From Mesorhizobium temperatum (GTDB lineage: Bacteria > Pseudomonadota > Alphaproteobacteria > Rhizobiales > Rhizobiaceae), in the NCBI RefSeq assembly GCF_002284575.1, contig NZ_NPKJ01000069.1, forward strand, positions 1 to 34,208: a stretch of 34,208 nucleotides of DNA, read 5' to 3'. The number at the start of each line of letters is the position of its first letter. Within the stretch, counting starts at the first letter, position 1. This document shows, piece after piece, positions 8,666 through 16,076 of the stretch. The translations under genes and the position numbers were made by a program. Below the pieces are notes generated by a model. That model was not told the DNA's origin. It saw only the letters and a list, made by a program, of their open reading frames with translations, and did not search any database.

Positions 8666-9361
8666 ATGGCGACAAAGCGAATGGGCGTGGCGCGGGGAGT
8701 AACAGCGGCCGTCGTCCTCATCGTGGTAGGACAGCAGGCCGTCGCGGCGGAGCTTGCGCAAGCCGCAAGCGTCCCGCAGGCAGGAGCCTCGGTCACCGAA
8801 GCGCCAAGCCCCTGGCAGATCCGCCTGCGTGGGTTGGGGGTCATCACTAAGGATTCGGGCTACGTCAATGCGGTGCCCGGCTCCGGTCTTTCCTATTCGA
8901 ACACGGTGATCCCGGAGCTCGATATCTCCTATTTCTTCACGGACAACATCGCCGCCGAACTCGTACTCGGCACCACCTATGCCAACATCTACGGCCAAGG
9001 AACGATCGGCGGGTTGGGCAACATCGGCAAGGTTTGGCTGCTGCCGCCCACGCTCACATTGCAGTATCATTTTACCGATTTCGGCGCCTTCAAGCCCTAT
9101 GTCGGTGGCGGCGTAAACTACACGATCTTCTATAACCAGGGTGTCGGCAGCGCCGATGCTCTCAAGGTTAAGAACACGTTCGGCGCCGCGCTGCAGGTCG
9201 GGTTCGACTACATGGTGGATCAGCACTGGGGCGTCAACTTCGACGTGAAGAAGCTCTTCCTGAAACCAGACTTCGACGTCACTGTGGACGGTGCGAAGCT
9301 GACGGGGAAGGCCGCGCTCGATCCCTGGTTGATAGGCGCAGGTGTCACCTACCGCTTCTGA
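8666..9361 (+). CDS. ompW: OmpW-family outer membrane protein
   Basis: The product is 231 residues. The N-terminal signal peptide has a basic start and a hydrophobic core (GVTAAVVLIVVGQQAVAA) with cleavage likely near residue 28. OmpW features follow: PWQIRLRGLGVI at the start of the barrel, alternating beta-strand pattern, ELDISYFFTDNIAAELVLG, FKPYVGGGVNYTIFY, and a C-terminal phenylalanine (GAGVTYRF) typical of BAM-inserted proteins. OmpW forms a small eight-stranded barrel that lets hydrophobic compounds cross the outer membrane. A strong ribosome-binding site (AAAGGAGAGA) precedes ATG 8666, and an intrinsic terminator follows at 9409-9432, so it ends a transcript. Confidence 0.93.
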   Translation: MATKRMGVARGVTAAVVLIVVGQQAVAAELAQAASVPQAGASVTEAPSPWQIRLRGLGVITKDSGYVNAVPGSGLSYSNTVIPELDISYFFTDNIAAELVLGTTYANIYGQGTIGGLGNIGKVWLLPPTLTLQYHFTDFGAFKPYVGGGVNYTIFYNQGVGSADALKVKNTFGAALQVGFDYMVDQHWGVNFDVKKLFLKPDFDVTVDGAKLTGKAALDPWLIGAGVTYRF

Positions 9362-9408
9362 TAACGAAAGGCGAACGCGGCCTGCTTGATAGCCGATCTG
9401 AAAATGAA

Positions 9409-9432
9409 GGGCGCCTCGTGCGCCCTTTTTTT
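9409..9432 (+). terminator. Rho-independent terminator after ompW
   Basis: GGGCGC (9409-9414) pairs with GCGCCC (9420-9425) across a five-base loop and is followed by seven T residues (9426-9432). It lies 48 bases after the ompW stop. Confidence 0.9.
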
Positions 9433-10036
9433 GCCGTCGGCCCTACACAGGCGACCCAGATCATTCGAGGAGGCGGCCTTGTTGCCCGTGGGCGAAGAAG
9501 TGTCCGAAATCGGAGGAACGTTCTGATCAATTTTATCGATGACCATCCGACACATAGCAGCCGATCGTGGGGCCACACTTGAGTAAGCCGTTGTCGAGGG
9601 GGCGGCTTCCCCGCTTCCACCGGACCACGAAGAGTCCCCTGATCAACGGGGCCTCGACTAAGGCCTAAAGTGCTTAGACTCACCTTGGAGCAGGATGGCT
9701 TTGCCGTTGCTGATGGAATGCTCCGGATAGCACTCCTTGCCGACATCATTTCCCCGGACGTCATGTCTGAGCTTGTGCGCCTGTTGGATCATTATGGGCT
9801 TACTACAGCTGGCCTGCCACGGAACTTTATCCGGTGGCGATTACAGCCTCGGTCGTTTTAATTGCCATGGGTTGGGCTCTTTGTTGCTCCCGCTGCAAGC
9901 ATATGGCTGAGGACTGCCTGAGCTTGCCGAAGAAAAGCCGGCTCGGTTCGCGATCACCCGGTGCGCGTCGTCAGGCGCGCGAGCGCCGTCAAGAGCCGGC
10001 CGAAGTTCCCGCTTCGGCAGAAGCCGATCGCGAATG
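9433..10036. other. Intergenic stretch without a convincing gene
   Basis: About 600 bases lie between the ompW terminator and the 3' end of qseC. One plus-strand frame at about 9670-9861 (MLRLTLEQDGFAVADGMLRI and on, 63 codons) has fairly protein-like composition but no family I recognise and no good ribosome-binding site. It may be a remnant. Nothing else could be supported. Confidence 0.4.
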
Positions 10037-10255
10037 CTATACCTTGCGCGGTGGTTTTATTAGCTCGCAGGGGTCAACACTGAATGCCTCCGCAAGTCGT
10101 CCGAGCACGCTGACGCTTGCGGAGACGCGGGCACGCTCGATCGAGCCCACATAGCGCATGCTAAGGTCCGCGCGTGCAGCCAACTCTTCCTGCGTCAGAT
10201 CTTGTTCATGGCGCAAGCGACGCATGTTGATCGCCATGACCTCTTTGAGATCCAC
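10037..10255 (-). CDS. qseC: QseC-like XRE-family repressor
   Basis: The 72-residue protein is almost entirely one lambda-repressor-like HTH domain: NMRRLRHEQDLTQEELAARADLS, then MRYVGSIERARVSASVSVLGRLAEAF split over residues 33-58, ending SVDPCELIKPP. It is divergent from the DUF2285 gene qseM, with 146 bases between them and two tandem palindromic sites in the gap. In R7A-type ICEs, QseC is a small DNA-binding protein that controls its own and qseM transcription, setting which cells keep the antiactivator on. Size, orientation and partner fit that role. The start at 10255 is GTG or ATG-proximal; an internal methionine at residue 7 or 11 is possible. Confidence 0.8.
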   Translation of the reverse strand: MDLKEVMAINMRRLRHEQDLTQEELAARADLSMRYVGSIERARVSASVSVLGRLAEAFSVDPCELIKPPRKV

Positions 10256-10274
10256 AGCGAGATAGGCGCTGAAA

Positions 10275-10305
10275 AGGAATTATCGTTCTAGGAATGATCG
10301 TTCCT
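10275..10305. promoter_or_regulatory. Twin QseC operators in the qseC-qseM gap
   Basis: Two tandem 16-bp sites, AGGAATTATCGTTCTA (10275-10290) and AGGAATGATCGTTCCT (10290-10305), share one base and are spaced 15 bp apart. The second is close to a perfect palindrome (AGGAA..TTCCT). They lie just beyond the qseC start and 97 bases before the qseM ATG. Two operators of this kind between divergent qseC and qseM are the known binding layout for QseC. An AT-rich TATTCTTTATAGTT follows and could contain the qseM -10 element. Confidence 0.7.
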
Positions 10306-10401
10306 ATTCTTTATAGTTTGGCCTGTCGGAGAAGATGCTCAGCCGGGCCGCAACCGGCCGACCGCCACCATCTACTCACATCAAACAGGCAAAGAGCGCA
10401 A

Positions 10402-10653
10402 ATGAAGCCAAACATCATGGACGAAGTCCCCTGGTCGGAAAGCCTCACGAGCTACGACAGGGAGCATTTCACCATTTACCTACGGATCCTGGACGCCTGC
10501 GCCGACAATGCCAGCGTAGAAGAGATGGCCGATCTCATTCTTGGCATCGACCCGGCTCTTGAGCCGGTACGGGCTCGCAAGGTTTTTCGCAGTCATCTCG
10601 ACCGTGCGAACTGGATGGTGACGACCGGCTACAAGGAAATTTTCGCCGGCTGA
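10402..10653 (+). CDS. qseM: QseM-like antiactivator (DUF2285)
   Basis: The 83-residue DUF2285-type protein runs from ATG 10402 to TGA 10653. The core is PWSESLTSYDREHFTIYLRI, LDACADNASVEEMADLILG and a C-terminal RANWMVTTGYKEIFAG. In ICEMlSym-type elements, QseM blocks the quorum regulator TraR and the frameshift-produced activator FseA by protein contact, keeping excision and transfer off in most cells. It lies next to qseC (divergent) and converges on fseA, whose 3' end overlaps its own by about 25 bases. A second copy at 661-918 carries an amber codon. An in-frame start further upstream at 10294 would lie inside the operator region and was rejected. Confidence 0.82.
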   Translation: MKPNIMDEVPWSESLTSYDREHFTIYLRILDACADNASVEEMADLILGIDPALEPVRARKVFRSHLDRANWMVTTGYKEIFAG

Positions 10654-11484
10654 CGCACAGCGCGGACTGCGATGCTTTTTCCGACGTAGAAGTCTCGATA
10701 GCCACCATTCATGAGCGCGTGGCCACGGGTGACGGCGCGGCGGATGCGGTCGCGCAGGTGATCGCGAGGATCCCTCCAGTCGGCATGGACGCGGCCTTGA
10801 CCGATCAGCGCTTCAGCGATTTCGCGATGTGACGCTCCGGCGAGCGATCCGTCGAGCGCACGAAGCACGAAGGTCAATCGGGGGCCGCGTTTGTCGGGCG
10901 GAAACAAGCGTGTGGGCATTTGTCCGTGCGCACAGAGGGCATTGAGACACTCGAGTGCCCACAGGCGATGCTTCGAAAGTGCTGCCGGCCAGATCGCCTC
11001 GGCGCGCAGGTAAACAGGCCGCAGGATGTCCGCACCCGAGACAGCGAGCTGGAGACTGCGATGCGCATTGCGAAGAAGAACATGCTGGCTCTTGTCGGGC
11101 ATCAGCAGGACTGTCGCACGACATGCCAACGCCGCCAGGTCGAAAGGCGACGTCGCCGACAATGTGGACAGCTGTTCCGCAATGATCGGCAACACATGTG
11201 CGCACCGGCGCGGACACCAGAACACGGCCGCACTGCGCCCATAAGCCTCAGCGAAACAAAACACCCCAGCGCGACAGGTCGCCGGCCGACGCGATCACCT
11301 CGACGGGGGCGCTACGCGACAAATTGTTGGCCCGTTGGAGCGCAGCGAGCAGATCCCGCTGGAATGCCGGGTTACGTCTTAAAAACTCCCAGGCCCAGCC
11401 CCGCACCGTTAAATGAGCGGTGTAATCGTACGATCTTTCGTCCCACCAGTCTGGCGTAACGTCTGTCGCAACAGATGCGGGCAT
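10629..11484 (-). CDS. fseA: FseA-like ICE excision activator, two frames joined by a +1 ribosomal frameshift (DUF2285)
   Basis: Frame 0 (Msi172-like) starts at ATG 11484 behind GGGGAG, reads SYDYTAHLTVRGWAWEFLRR, and stops at TGA 11248-11250 after GVLFR (78 residues). Frame +1 (Msi171-like) continues from the same spot with AEAYGRSAAVFWCP and DUF2285 sequence to 10629. If tRNA-Phe slips from TTT to TTC at 11253-11256, the fusion is about 284 residues. This is the arrangement described for msi172-msi171 in R7A, where the fused FseA activates the excisionase gene. The gene follows traI by 38 bases and is probably driven with it from the tra box. QseM would be its inhibitor. The joined coordinates include the skipped base. 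Confidence 0.82.
11248..11256 (-). other. +1 programmed frameshift site in fseA
   Basis: On the minus strand the frame 0 codons are TTT CGC TGA. A one-base forward slip moves the P-site Phe codon from TTT to TTC, and GCT GAG is read next, joining the two halves of FseA. The in-frame TGA two codons downstream would otherwise end the protein at 78 residues. Copy 1 keeps TTT CGC but has CGA in place of TGA. Confidence 0.7.
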
Positions 11485-11522
11485 GACGGTACTCCCCTGC
11501 CCGCCCCCGTTGTGTGGAAAGA

Positions 11523-12155
11523 TCATGCCACCCGCCGAAGCACCGGCGACCATAGCACCGGACCGCCAATGCCGCCGTTTTGTCGAACCACCTGCAATAT
11601 TTCTTTCGACACTTCGAGATAGCCGGCCAGCGCGCGGGTGACGCCGATCGTTTGCGGCTCGCCGATTCGCTCAAGCGGCCAGCCGGCGCGGCGAAGGATG
11701 CGCTCCAAACGCAAATCGGTGACTGTCACGATGCGGCTGAGCTGGCGCGACAGGCCGAACTCGATCATGCCGGCGAAGAGTTCGTAGGTACCGAGAGCAA
11801 TACCTCCCGCCCCCTTCGGTGCGGACGAAGCAATGTCGAGCGCGAAACGGCTGCTTTCCCAGATGCGCGAGTCCTCGGGCGCGGTCTTGCCCTCCAACAG
11901 CATCGGAAACGTGTCGCGAAGCATTGTCGGGCCTGTAGAGGGCAAAAGGCGCACGCAACCAGCGACTCGAGCGCCGAAACTATGGAGCAGCAGGTAGTGA
12001 GGTCTCAGCGCGTCAAAGGTATCAATCTCATACCCGCCATTCACTCCCACGTTCCAGTCGAGACGTTCCTTGAAGACGCGGTAGCGCAGGCGATGCATTG
12101 CATGCAGTTCGTCGGCAAAATCATCGTAGCAGTCGGGCGCAATCAGCTGGATCAT
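11523..12155 (-). CDS. traI: TraI: N-acyl homoserine lactone synthase (LuxI family)
   Basis: The 210-residue enzyme makes N-acyl homoserine lactone from S-adenosylmethionine and an acyl carrier. All the usual invariant LuxI residues are visible at canonical positions: R24, F28, W34, D45, D48, R69, E100 and R103 (RYRVFKERLDW, EIDTFD, CVRLLPS, WESSRFALD). ATG 12155 has GAGGAGG seven bases upstream, and an 18-bp tra box lies about 60 bases further up. It is followed by fseA, so acyl-lactone production and excision activation are probably one transcript. The enzyme appears intact although its presumed regulator traR next door is frameshifted. The acyl chain cannot be predicted. Confidence 0.92.
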   Translation of the reverse strand: MIQLIAPDCYDDFADELHAMHRLRYRVFKERLDWNVGVNGGYEIDTFDALRPHYLLLHSFGARVAGCVRLLPSTGPTMLRDTFPMLLEGKTAPEDSRIWESSRFALDIASSAPKGAGGIALGTYELFAGMIEFGLSRQLSRIVTVTDLRLERILRRAGWPLERIGEPQTIGVTRALAGYLEVSKEILQVVRQNGGIGGPVLWSPVLRRVA

Positions 12156-12216
12156 CGAAGGCCTCCTCGCCGGGATATCTCCCCGCTATTGGAGGCGAAT
12201 CTTCACGATCTGGCAG

Positions 12217-12234
12217 CCTGTGCAGTTGCGCAGG
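12217..12234 (-). promoter_or_regulatory. tra box upstream of traI (copy 2)
   Basis: CCTGTGCAGTTGCGCAGG is an imperfect 18-bp inverted repeat, between the end of traR and the start of traI. It differs by one base from the copy 1 site at 2138-2155. Its place about 62 bases upstream of the traI ATG suits LuxR-type activation. Confidence 0.65.
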
Positions 12235-12247
12235 TCAGCCTGACTTG

Positions 12248-13005
12248 TCATTGAAGCGAAAAACCTGAACGGGCGAGACGCGTAATCGCCTGTCTGGTGG
12301 TCGTCAATCCAAGCTTTCGGCGAGCGTTGCCCAGATGAAACGCGGCTGTGTGCCGCGTGATCCCAAGGATACAGCCGATATCGCGGGCCGACTTGCCCTT
12401 CGCGGACCATTGCAAGCATTCGTATTCGCGCGGCGTCAGCGACACACCATCCACCATTCGATGGCCCGAAAGCCTGCTGCGAACGAACATATGAAAACTG
12501 GTCGCGATGAACGGGAGACCTTGTTCTAGCGTTCCTCGACTCGGAAAAATGCAGTATCGGGCTTGTCAGCGGCAAAGGTCATCGCCGCAAAATTCCCTCG
12601 GAGATCTATAATCGGGATCGTCACGCCGCAGCAGATGCCGAACTGCGCCGCTTCTTCGAAAACCTGGGCCCCTGAAGCCTCGCTGCCCTTCAGATCGGAT
12701 CCCCATCGAAACGGGCATCCACCACAGCGTGCACGCACAATGACCGGGTCGACACTCTGGTACCGGTTTTCAAGATAGCGCGATGTCCAGTGCGCCGGAT
12801 AGTTCGAGATCAGCGTGGGCTTGCCATCAGACCGCATTGGCAAGGATAGGTAGGCAAAAGCGAGTAGATCGAGTTCCGAAGCTACATCGGCCAGGGCACC
12901 GCGAAGATCGGCCTCATCGATGCTTTCCGACAGCCGTTCCAAAAATCTCTCGAAGACAGCTTGCACGTCTCTCGCCCCTACCTTGAACTCACCCCCGATC
13001 CACAC
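12248..13005 (-). pseudogene. traR: traR (LuxR-family quorum-sensing activator) broken by a one-base deletion
   Basis: The N-terminal autoinducer-binding domain runs from GTG 13005 to TAG 12526 (159 residues: AFAYLSLPM, SNYPAHWTSRYLENRYQSVDP, AAMTFAAD). The DNA-binding half continues in another frame to 12248 (SLTPREYECLQWSAKGKSARDIG and on), a clear GerE/LuxR HTH. At the join, copy 2 reads CGCTAGAACAAGGTCT where the copy 1 relic has CGCTACGAACAAGGTCT, so one base is missing between 12526 and 12527. Restoring it would give 252 residues, the normal TraR length. As it stands the gene makes only a ligand-binding fragment. A sequencing error at this base is the main alternative. Confidence 0.85.
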
Positions 13006-13455
13006 GCTGCGAAGCGCTGCTACGGCGCATACCGCCGGGCAGACAGCGGGAAGACAAGCGGCCTAACTCGCCGGGAATGCAGCACGTCATAAAATCAGAC
13101 CCAACGCCGCGAAGTCGGCACGATGTCGCGCTAACCTTCTGCCTGCTCGAACAAGGACGCTTCGAGACATTTGCCAGCAGCGCAATGCCGGCGGACGACT
13201 TGGGCCTGTTCATACGGAACCCGCGATCTCCCCGCCGGGACGGCGTTGTGGCGACCTTGGTCAAACGGCTGAGACCGGAGCAAGAAATCTCGTTGGGAAA
13301 CGTTGAGGCGTCCGACCCGGACTTCTCACGTTCGCGCCCGATGTGAGTGTGATCCCGATAATCTGGCCACGATGACACTGCCCCAGATCGTAGTGCATGA
13401 AATTGATTTTGCCCTCATTCTGTGTGCCCGAATGCTGAAACGGTCGGAATTTTGA
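13006..13455. other. Stretch without a recognised gene between traR and the JAB gene
   Basis: About 450 bases with open frames on both strands (13077-13346 plus, 12989-13378 minus). Neither shows a domain I recognise or a good ribosome-binding site. It is probably the upstream region of traR plus decayed DNA. Confidence 0.4.
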
Positions 13456-13986
13456 TTAAAGCTTCGCGATTTCCTCGCCTGTTTCGGAAGCGCGACTCGA
13501 GTAGGCTAAGATGGTCGGCTCTCTCTCGTCCAATACTTCAAACAGAAATAACTTGGTCCGGAATTGGCAGAGCCATGGATGCAAGAACCATTCATGTGGT
13601 TTGCCGCACATGAGGACCATGAGGGGCTTCTGATTACGCGCTGCCGGTGTCCTGATGATCGTCTTCAGGCATGCTCGATCCGTCCAACTCAGGCGGTTCG
13701 AAACGGCATCCGGGTGTGTGTGCCAGTCCCCAAGATACGTGTCCAACCTCCCGGAACGTTCATAGTGCTTCGCGATCTCCGCCTGCTGCCAGCTTTGATC
13801 AGGGAGAAAGCTGCTTCGCTCATGAGATGCTTGGGGCCCGGCCGGTATCATTGCTGTTACGACGGCAACGTTGCTTTCGGCCCAGTACCCCATGAAGGTC
13901 CCACCCGTTTCCCGATCATACCAAAGGTCGGCATCGGTCTGCATGTCCTGCATGATCGCTCGAGGCAGCCATACTACGGGTTGCAT
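13456..13986 (-). CDS. JAB/JAMM-family isopeptidase (Cap3-like; Mov34/MPN/PAD-1 fold)
   Basis: The 176-residue single-domain JAMM zinc peptidase has all metal and catalytic residues: E26 in RETGGTFMG, H89 and H91 in GDWHTHPDA, S100 and D103 in LSWTD. JAB proteins of this kind beside E1/E2 genes (Cap3 in type II CBASS, VC0181-type ICE proteins, BilC) cut the modifier or target off its C-terminal linkage. The ATG at 13986 was chosen because AGGA lies six bases upstream; it overlaps the E2-E1 stop by 13 bases. An ATG at 13992 or a TTG at 14025 is possible. It is the last gene of a three-gene overlapping operon with the E2-E1 fusion and a proline-rich peptide. Confidence 0.9.
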   Translation of the reverse strand: MQPVVWLPRAIMQDMQTDADLWYDRETGGTFMGYWAESNVAVVTAMIPAGPQASHERSSFLPDQSWQQAEIAKHYERSGRLDTYLGDWHTHPDAVSNRLSWTDRACLKTIIRTPAARNQKPLMVLMCGKPHEWFLHPWLCQFRTKLFLFEVLDEREPTILAYSSRASETGEEIAKL

Positions 13987-15752
13987 CCGCATTCCTGCAT
14001 GGGAGGCAACACGTCGACCCGCCAAGACGGCGGCACCCGCTTGATGCCGTGATGTAATGTGAGGGTGTGAACCAAGGATTCCTTGAAATCGTCTGGCTGC
14101 GAAAGAATGTCCACGGTCAAGCGGACAGCTTCCAAAGATAATTCATGGAGATCGAATGAAGCCCCAGTGAAGGTCAGCTCGGCGCATCCAGCCGGCTGAT
14201 TCAGCCCTGATGTTTCTCCTGATCCAGGAGCTTTATCGATCAAATCTTTCGCATAGGCGAATTCGCGGCAGGTTGGACAGCCGGATTTCGGCTGGTAGGC
14301 AGCAACGACACCTCCCTTCAATGACAGCGTCCCAAAAAGAGAGATCATCGGTTTGCCCGCGGACTTGCAGTGATCAGCCAGCAAACGTGAGATTCCGGAA
14401 GAGGCCGTCGCGTCGATGACGATGTCCGCCTTCCCAAAGATCGGCGGTAGAACTGAATGGTCTCCTCCGTTCCCGTGGGCAGCCGTGGCTATCCCTACGG
14501 TGTGATCGATCGCCTCGACCTCGACCCCTGGGTATTCGGATTCCACATGCTGCTTGACGGCAGCGGTCTTTCGCATTCCCCAGGCCGTCGCACCAAGCTG
14601 CCATCGGATGGAGTTTCCTGGTTCGACGATGTCATGGTCAATGACGGTGAGATGGGAACAGCCGTTGCGGGCAAGCTCGATCGCAACTGGGGCACCAATA
14701 GCTCCCATTCCGAAGATGGCGATCACCTTGTCCTTCAAGATGCCCACCGACGGAACTCGGGCACCGATGTCTGTGGTCCCGGCGCGGAGCGTGGGCACGA
14801 TGATCATCGAGGGGCGGGTACCTCTCTGCCCCTGCTTCACTGGCCGGAACGACTTTGCGGGTCCGTAACGCAGTGGAAATAGCCAGGTGTCGCCGTCAAT
14901 ACCGTGGCTGAGTTCCGTCGCCTGGACAGTGACCGACATCGAAATGGCGGGCGAGCCACTGGTGATCGAGCGGCCTCCGAAGGTAAGCTGGTCCTGCACC
15001 TTCCGATCACGCCCACCCTCGGGCGATGGCGGCGCGAAATAACCTACGCGCCGCCATGGAAATGTGCCCGTGACCTTCTTCAGTTCAAGTCCGCGGGGAA
15101 GCGGAAATTTTCGGGCAGCTAGAACGGATCCGTCCTTAGCCCTGATTTCGTCTACGGCACCTTGGAACCTGATTTTGTCGTCCATCTTCTGCAGGGAGTA
15201 AGACGCCCGCAGCGTTCCCTCAGTTTCACCTCCTACGTTCCAGGCGGTGTCGATCAACATGTAGCTGCCGTCGACATAGCCATCGAATCCGGGGGCGATG
15301 GCGTTCCACCAGAACTCCATCGGTTCGCCCTGTGGATCCTCCACGCCCGTGCCATTTAGAGCATTGGCGAGTTGTTTCTCCAGAAGTTTCGCCAACGTCC
15401 ACGCGATTGACCACAGTCCCGTGTCACGGCCCAACAAGCAAAGATTACCGTCAGTCGGTGAGCAGTGCCTGCGCGGAAAGCTTTCTGGGTTTCCTCGAAG
15501 GGCGACTTGCGGGCGGACGAAAGGATAGCTGTCGGGGAATACTGCGCGAAGCTCGCAGCTCTCCCCGGATGCCAGCGGCCATTCGAACTCGACGCAGAGC
15601 ACCCCGTTTTTCAGTTGGTCTTCGTCGATTCGCAGCGAGTCTCGGGCAAAGAAAGCGAGGTCACGCAGTTCGAAATCCAATCGTCCTAAGCAGGCATGCT
15701 CCCAGTGGGGGAGCATACCTGCTTTCAGATCGCCACAGCCTATCCAGGTCAT
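13974..15752 (-). CDS. E2-E1 fusion: ubiquitin-conjugating-like domain plus ThiF/E1 adenylation domain (Cap2-like)
   Basis: The 592-residue protein has three parts. Residues 1-135 form a bacterial E2 fold with RRHCSPTDGNLCLLG, where C105 is the expected catalytic cysteine and W114 follows as in Prok-E2 domains. Residues 140-330 are a linker domain. Residues 335-592 are a ThiF/E1 adenylation domain with GMGAIG (348-353), DHDIVEPGN, RWQ (383-385) and K395/K400. C523 in PAGCAELTFTG is the candidate E1 cysteine. CPTC (492-495) and CGC (588-590) may bind zinc. This is the order of Cap2, which attaches a C-terminal glycine to lysines. The start is the ATG at 15752 that overlaps the TGA of the upstream peptide gene (ATGA). 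A longer frame to 15935 would run through that gene out of frame. Confidence 0.9.
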   Translation of the reverse strand: MTWIGCGDLKAGMLPHWEHACLGRLDFELRDLAFFARDSLRIDEDQLKNGVLCVEFEWPLASGESCELRAVFPDSYPFVRPQVALRGNPESFPRRHCSPTDGNLCLLGRDTGLWSIAWTLAKLLEKQLANALNGTGVEDPQGEPMEFWWNAIAPGFDGYVDGSYMLIDTAWNVGGETEGTLRASYSLQKMDDKIRFQGAVDEIRAKDGSVLAARKFPLPRGLELKKVTGTFPWRRVGYFAPPSPEGGRDRKVQDQLTFGGRSITSGSPAISMSVTVQATELSHGIDGDTWLFPLRYGPAKSFRPVKQGQRGTRPSMIIVPTLRAGTTDIGARVPSVGILKDKVIAIFGMGAIGAPVAIELARNGCSHLTVIDHDIVEPGNSIRWQLGATAWGMRKTAAVKQHVESEYPGVEVEAIDHTVGIATAAHGNGGDHSVLPPIFGKADIVIDATASSGISRLLADHCKSAGKPMISLFGTLSLKGGVVAAYQPKSGCPTCREFAYAKDLIDKAPGSGETSGLNQPAGCAELTFTGASFDLHELSLEAVRLTVDILSQPDDFKESLVHTLTLHHGIKRVPPSWRVDVLPPMQECGCNP

Positions 15753-15892
15753 CCTACTGGACGATCCGGCGGCTGAGGTGGGTCCTTCGGGCCAGGCGGA
15801 ACGCCGGGCGGACGACCCGGCGGGCTTGGGACCCAGTCGGGCGCGCCGGGCGGGGTGTTGCCTGGATTGCCGGGGGTTGGGGGCCGTGCCAT
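15749..15892 (-). CDS. 47-residue proline/glycine-rich peptide ending in glycine, first gene of the E2-E1/JAB operon
   Basis: From ATG 15892, with GGAG eight bases upstream, the frame encodes a peptide of about 40% proline with many glycines (MARPPTPGNPGNTPPGAP, then a tail ending PPDRPVG). There is no signal peptide, membrane segment or beta-grasp pattern, so it is probably disordered. Its TGA overlaps the ATG of the E2-E1 gene, giving translational coupling. The terminal residue is glycine, the residue an E1 would adenylate, and there is one lysine (in GPKDPP). I infer that it may be the modifier or substrate of the E2-E1 enzyme, an unstructured counterpart of a ubiquitin-like protein. That role is unproven, and it could instead be a leader peptide or part of a longer E2-E1 N-terminus. 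Confidence 0.6.
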   Translation of the reverse strand: MARPPTPGNPGNTPPGAPDWVPSPPGRPPGVPPGPKDPPQPPDRPVG

Positions 15893-15945
15893 GTTGATTC
15901 TCCATTTGCGTTTGGTGGAAGATACAGATTTTCACATCGCGGCGT

Positions 15946-15962
15946 TCTCAGCTAAGCTGAGA
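15946..15962. repeat. Perfect short palindrome upstream of the peptide/E2-E1/JAB operon
   Basis: TCTCAGCTAAGCTGAGA is a 7-bp stem with a three-base centre, about 55 bases upstream of the proline-rich peptide gene and just beyond the etfA relic. It could be an operator for the operon or the trace of a recombination junction. Confidence 0.4.
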
Positions 15963-16076
15963 GTACGATTGCTTTATTTCCGTTGAGCATAATCCGCCGC
16001 TCCAGATGCAGCTTGACGGCGTGCAAGGACCCGGCTTTCGATGTCGCGGCCCGTCGCCACGAAATCCTCCGCGCTC

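Noticed and set aside
10629..11264. Separate Msi171-like protein starting at GTG 11264
   Set aside because: The GTG falls inside the frame 0 gene with no ribosome-binding site, and the TTT-TTC slip joins the frames exactly. Expression by frameshift is the better explanation.
12989..13378. 129-codon minus-strand frame upstream of traR
   Set aside because: It overlaps the traR start out of frame, is rich in serine and arginine, and shows no domain.
15752..15935. 61-residue N-terminal extension of the E2-E1 protein
   Set aside because: The extension is low-complexity and reads the proline-rich gene out of frame. The ATG at 15752 forms an ATGA overlap and precedes the E2 domain directly. The alternative is kept in mind in the peptide entry.
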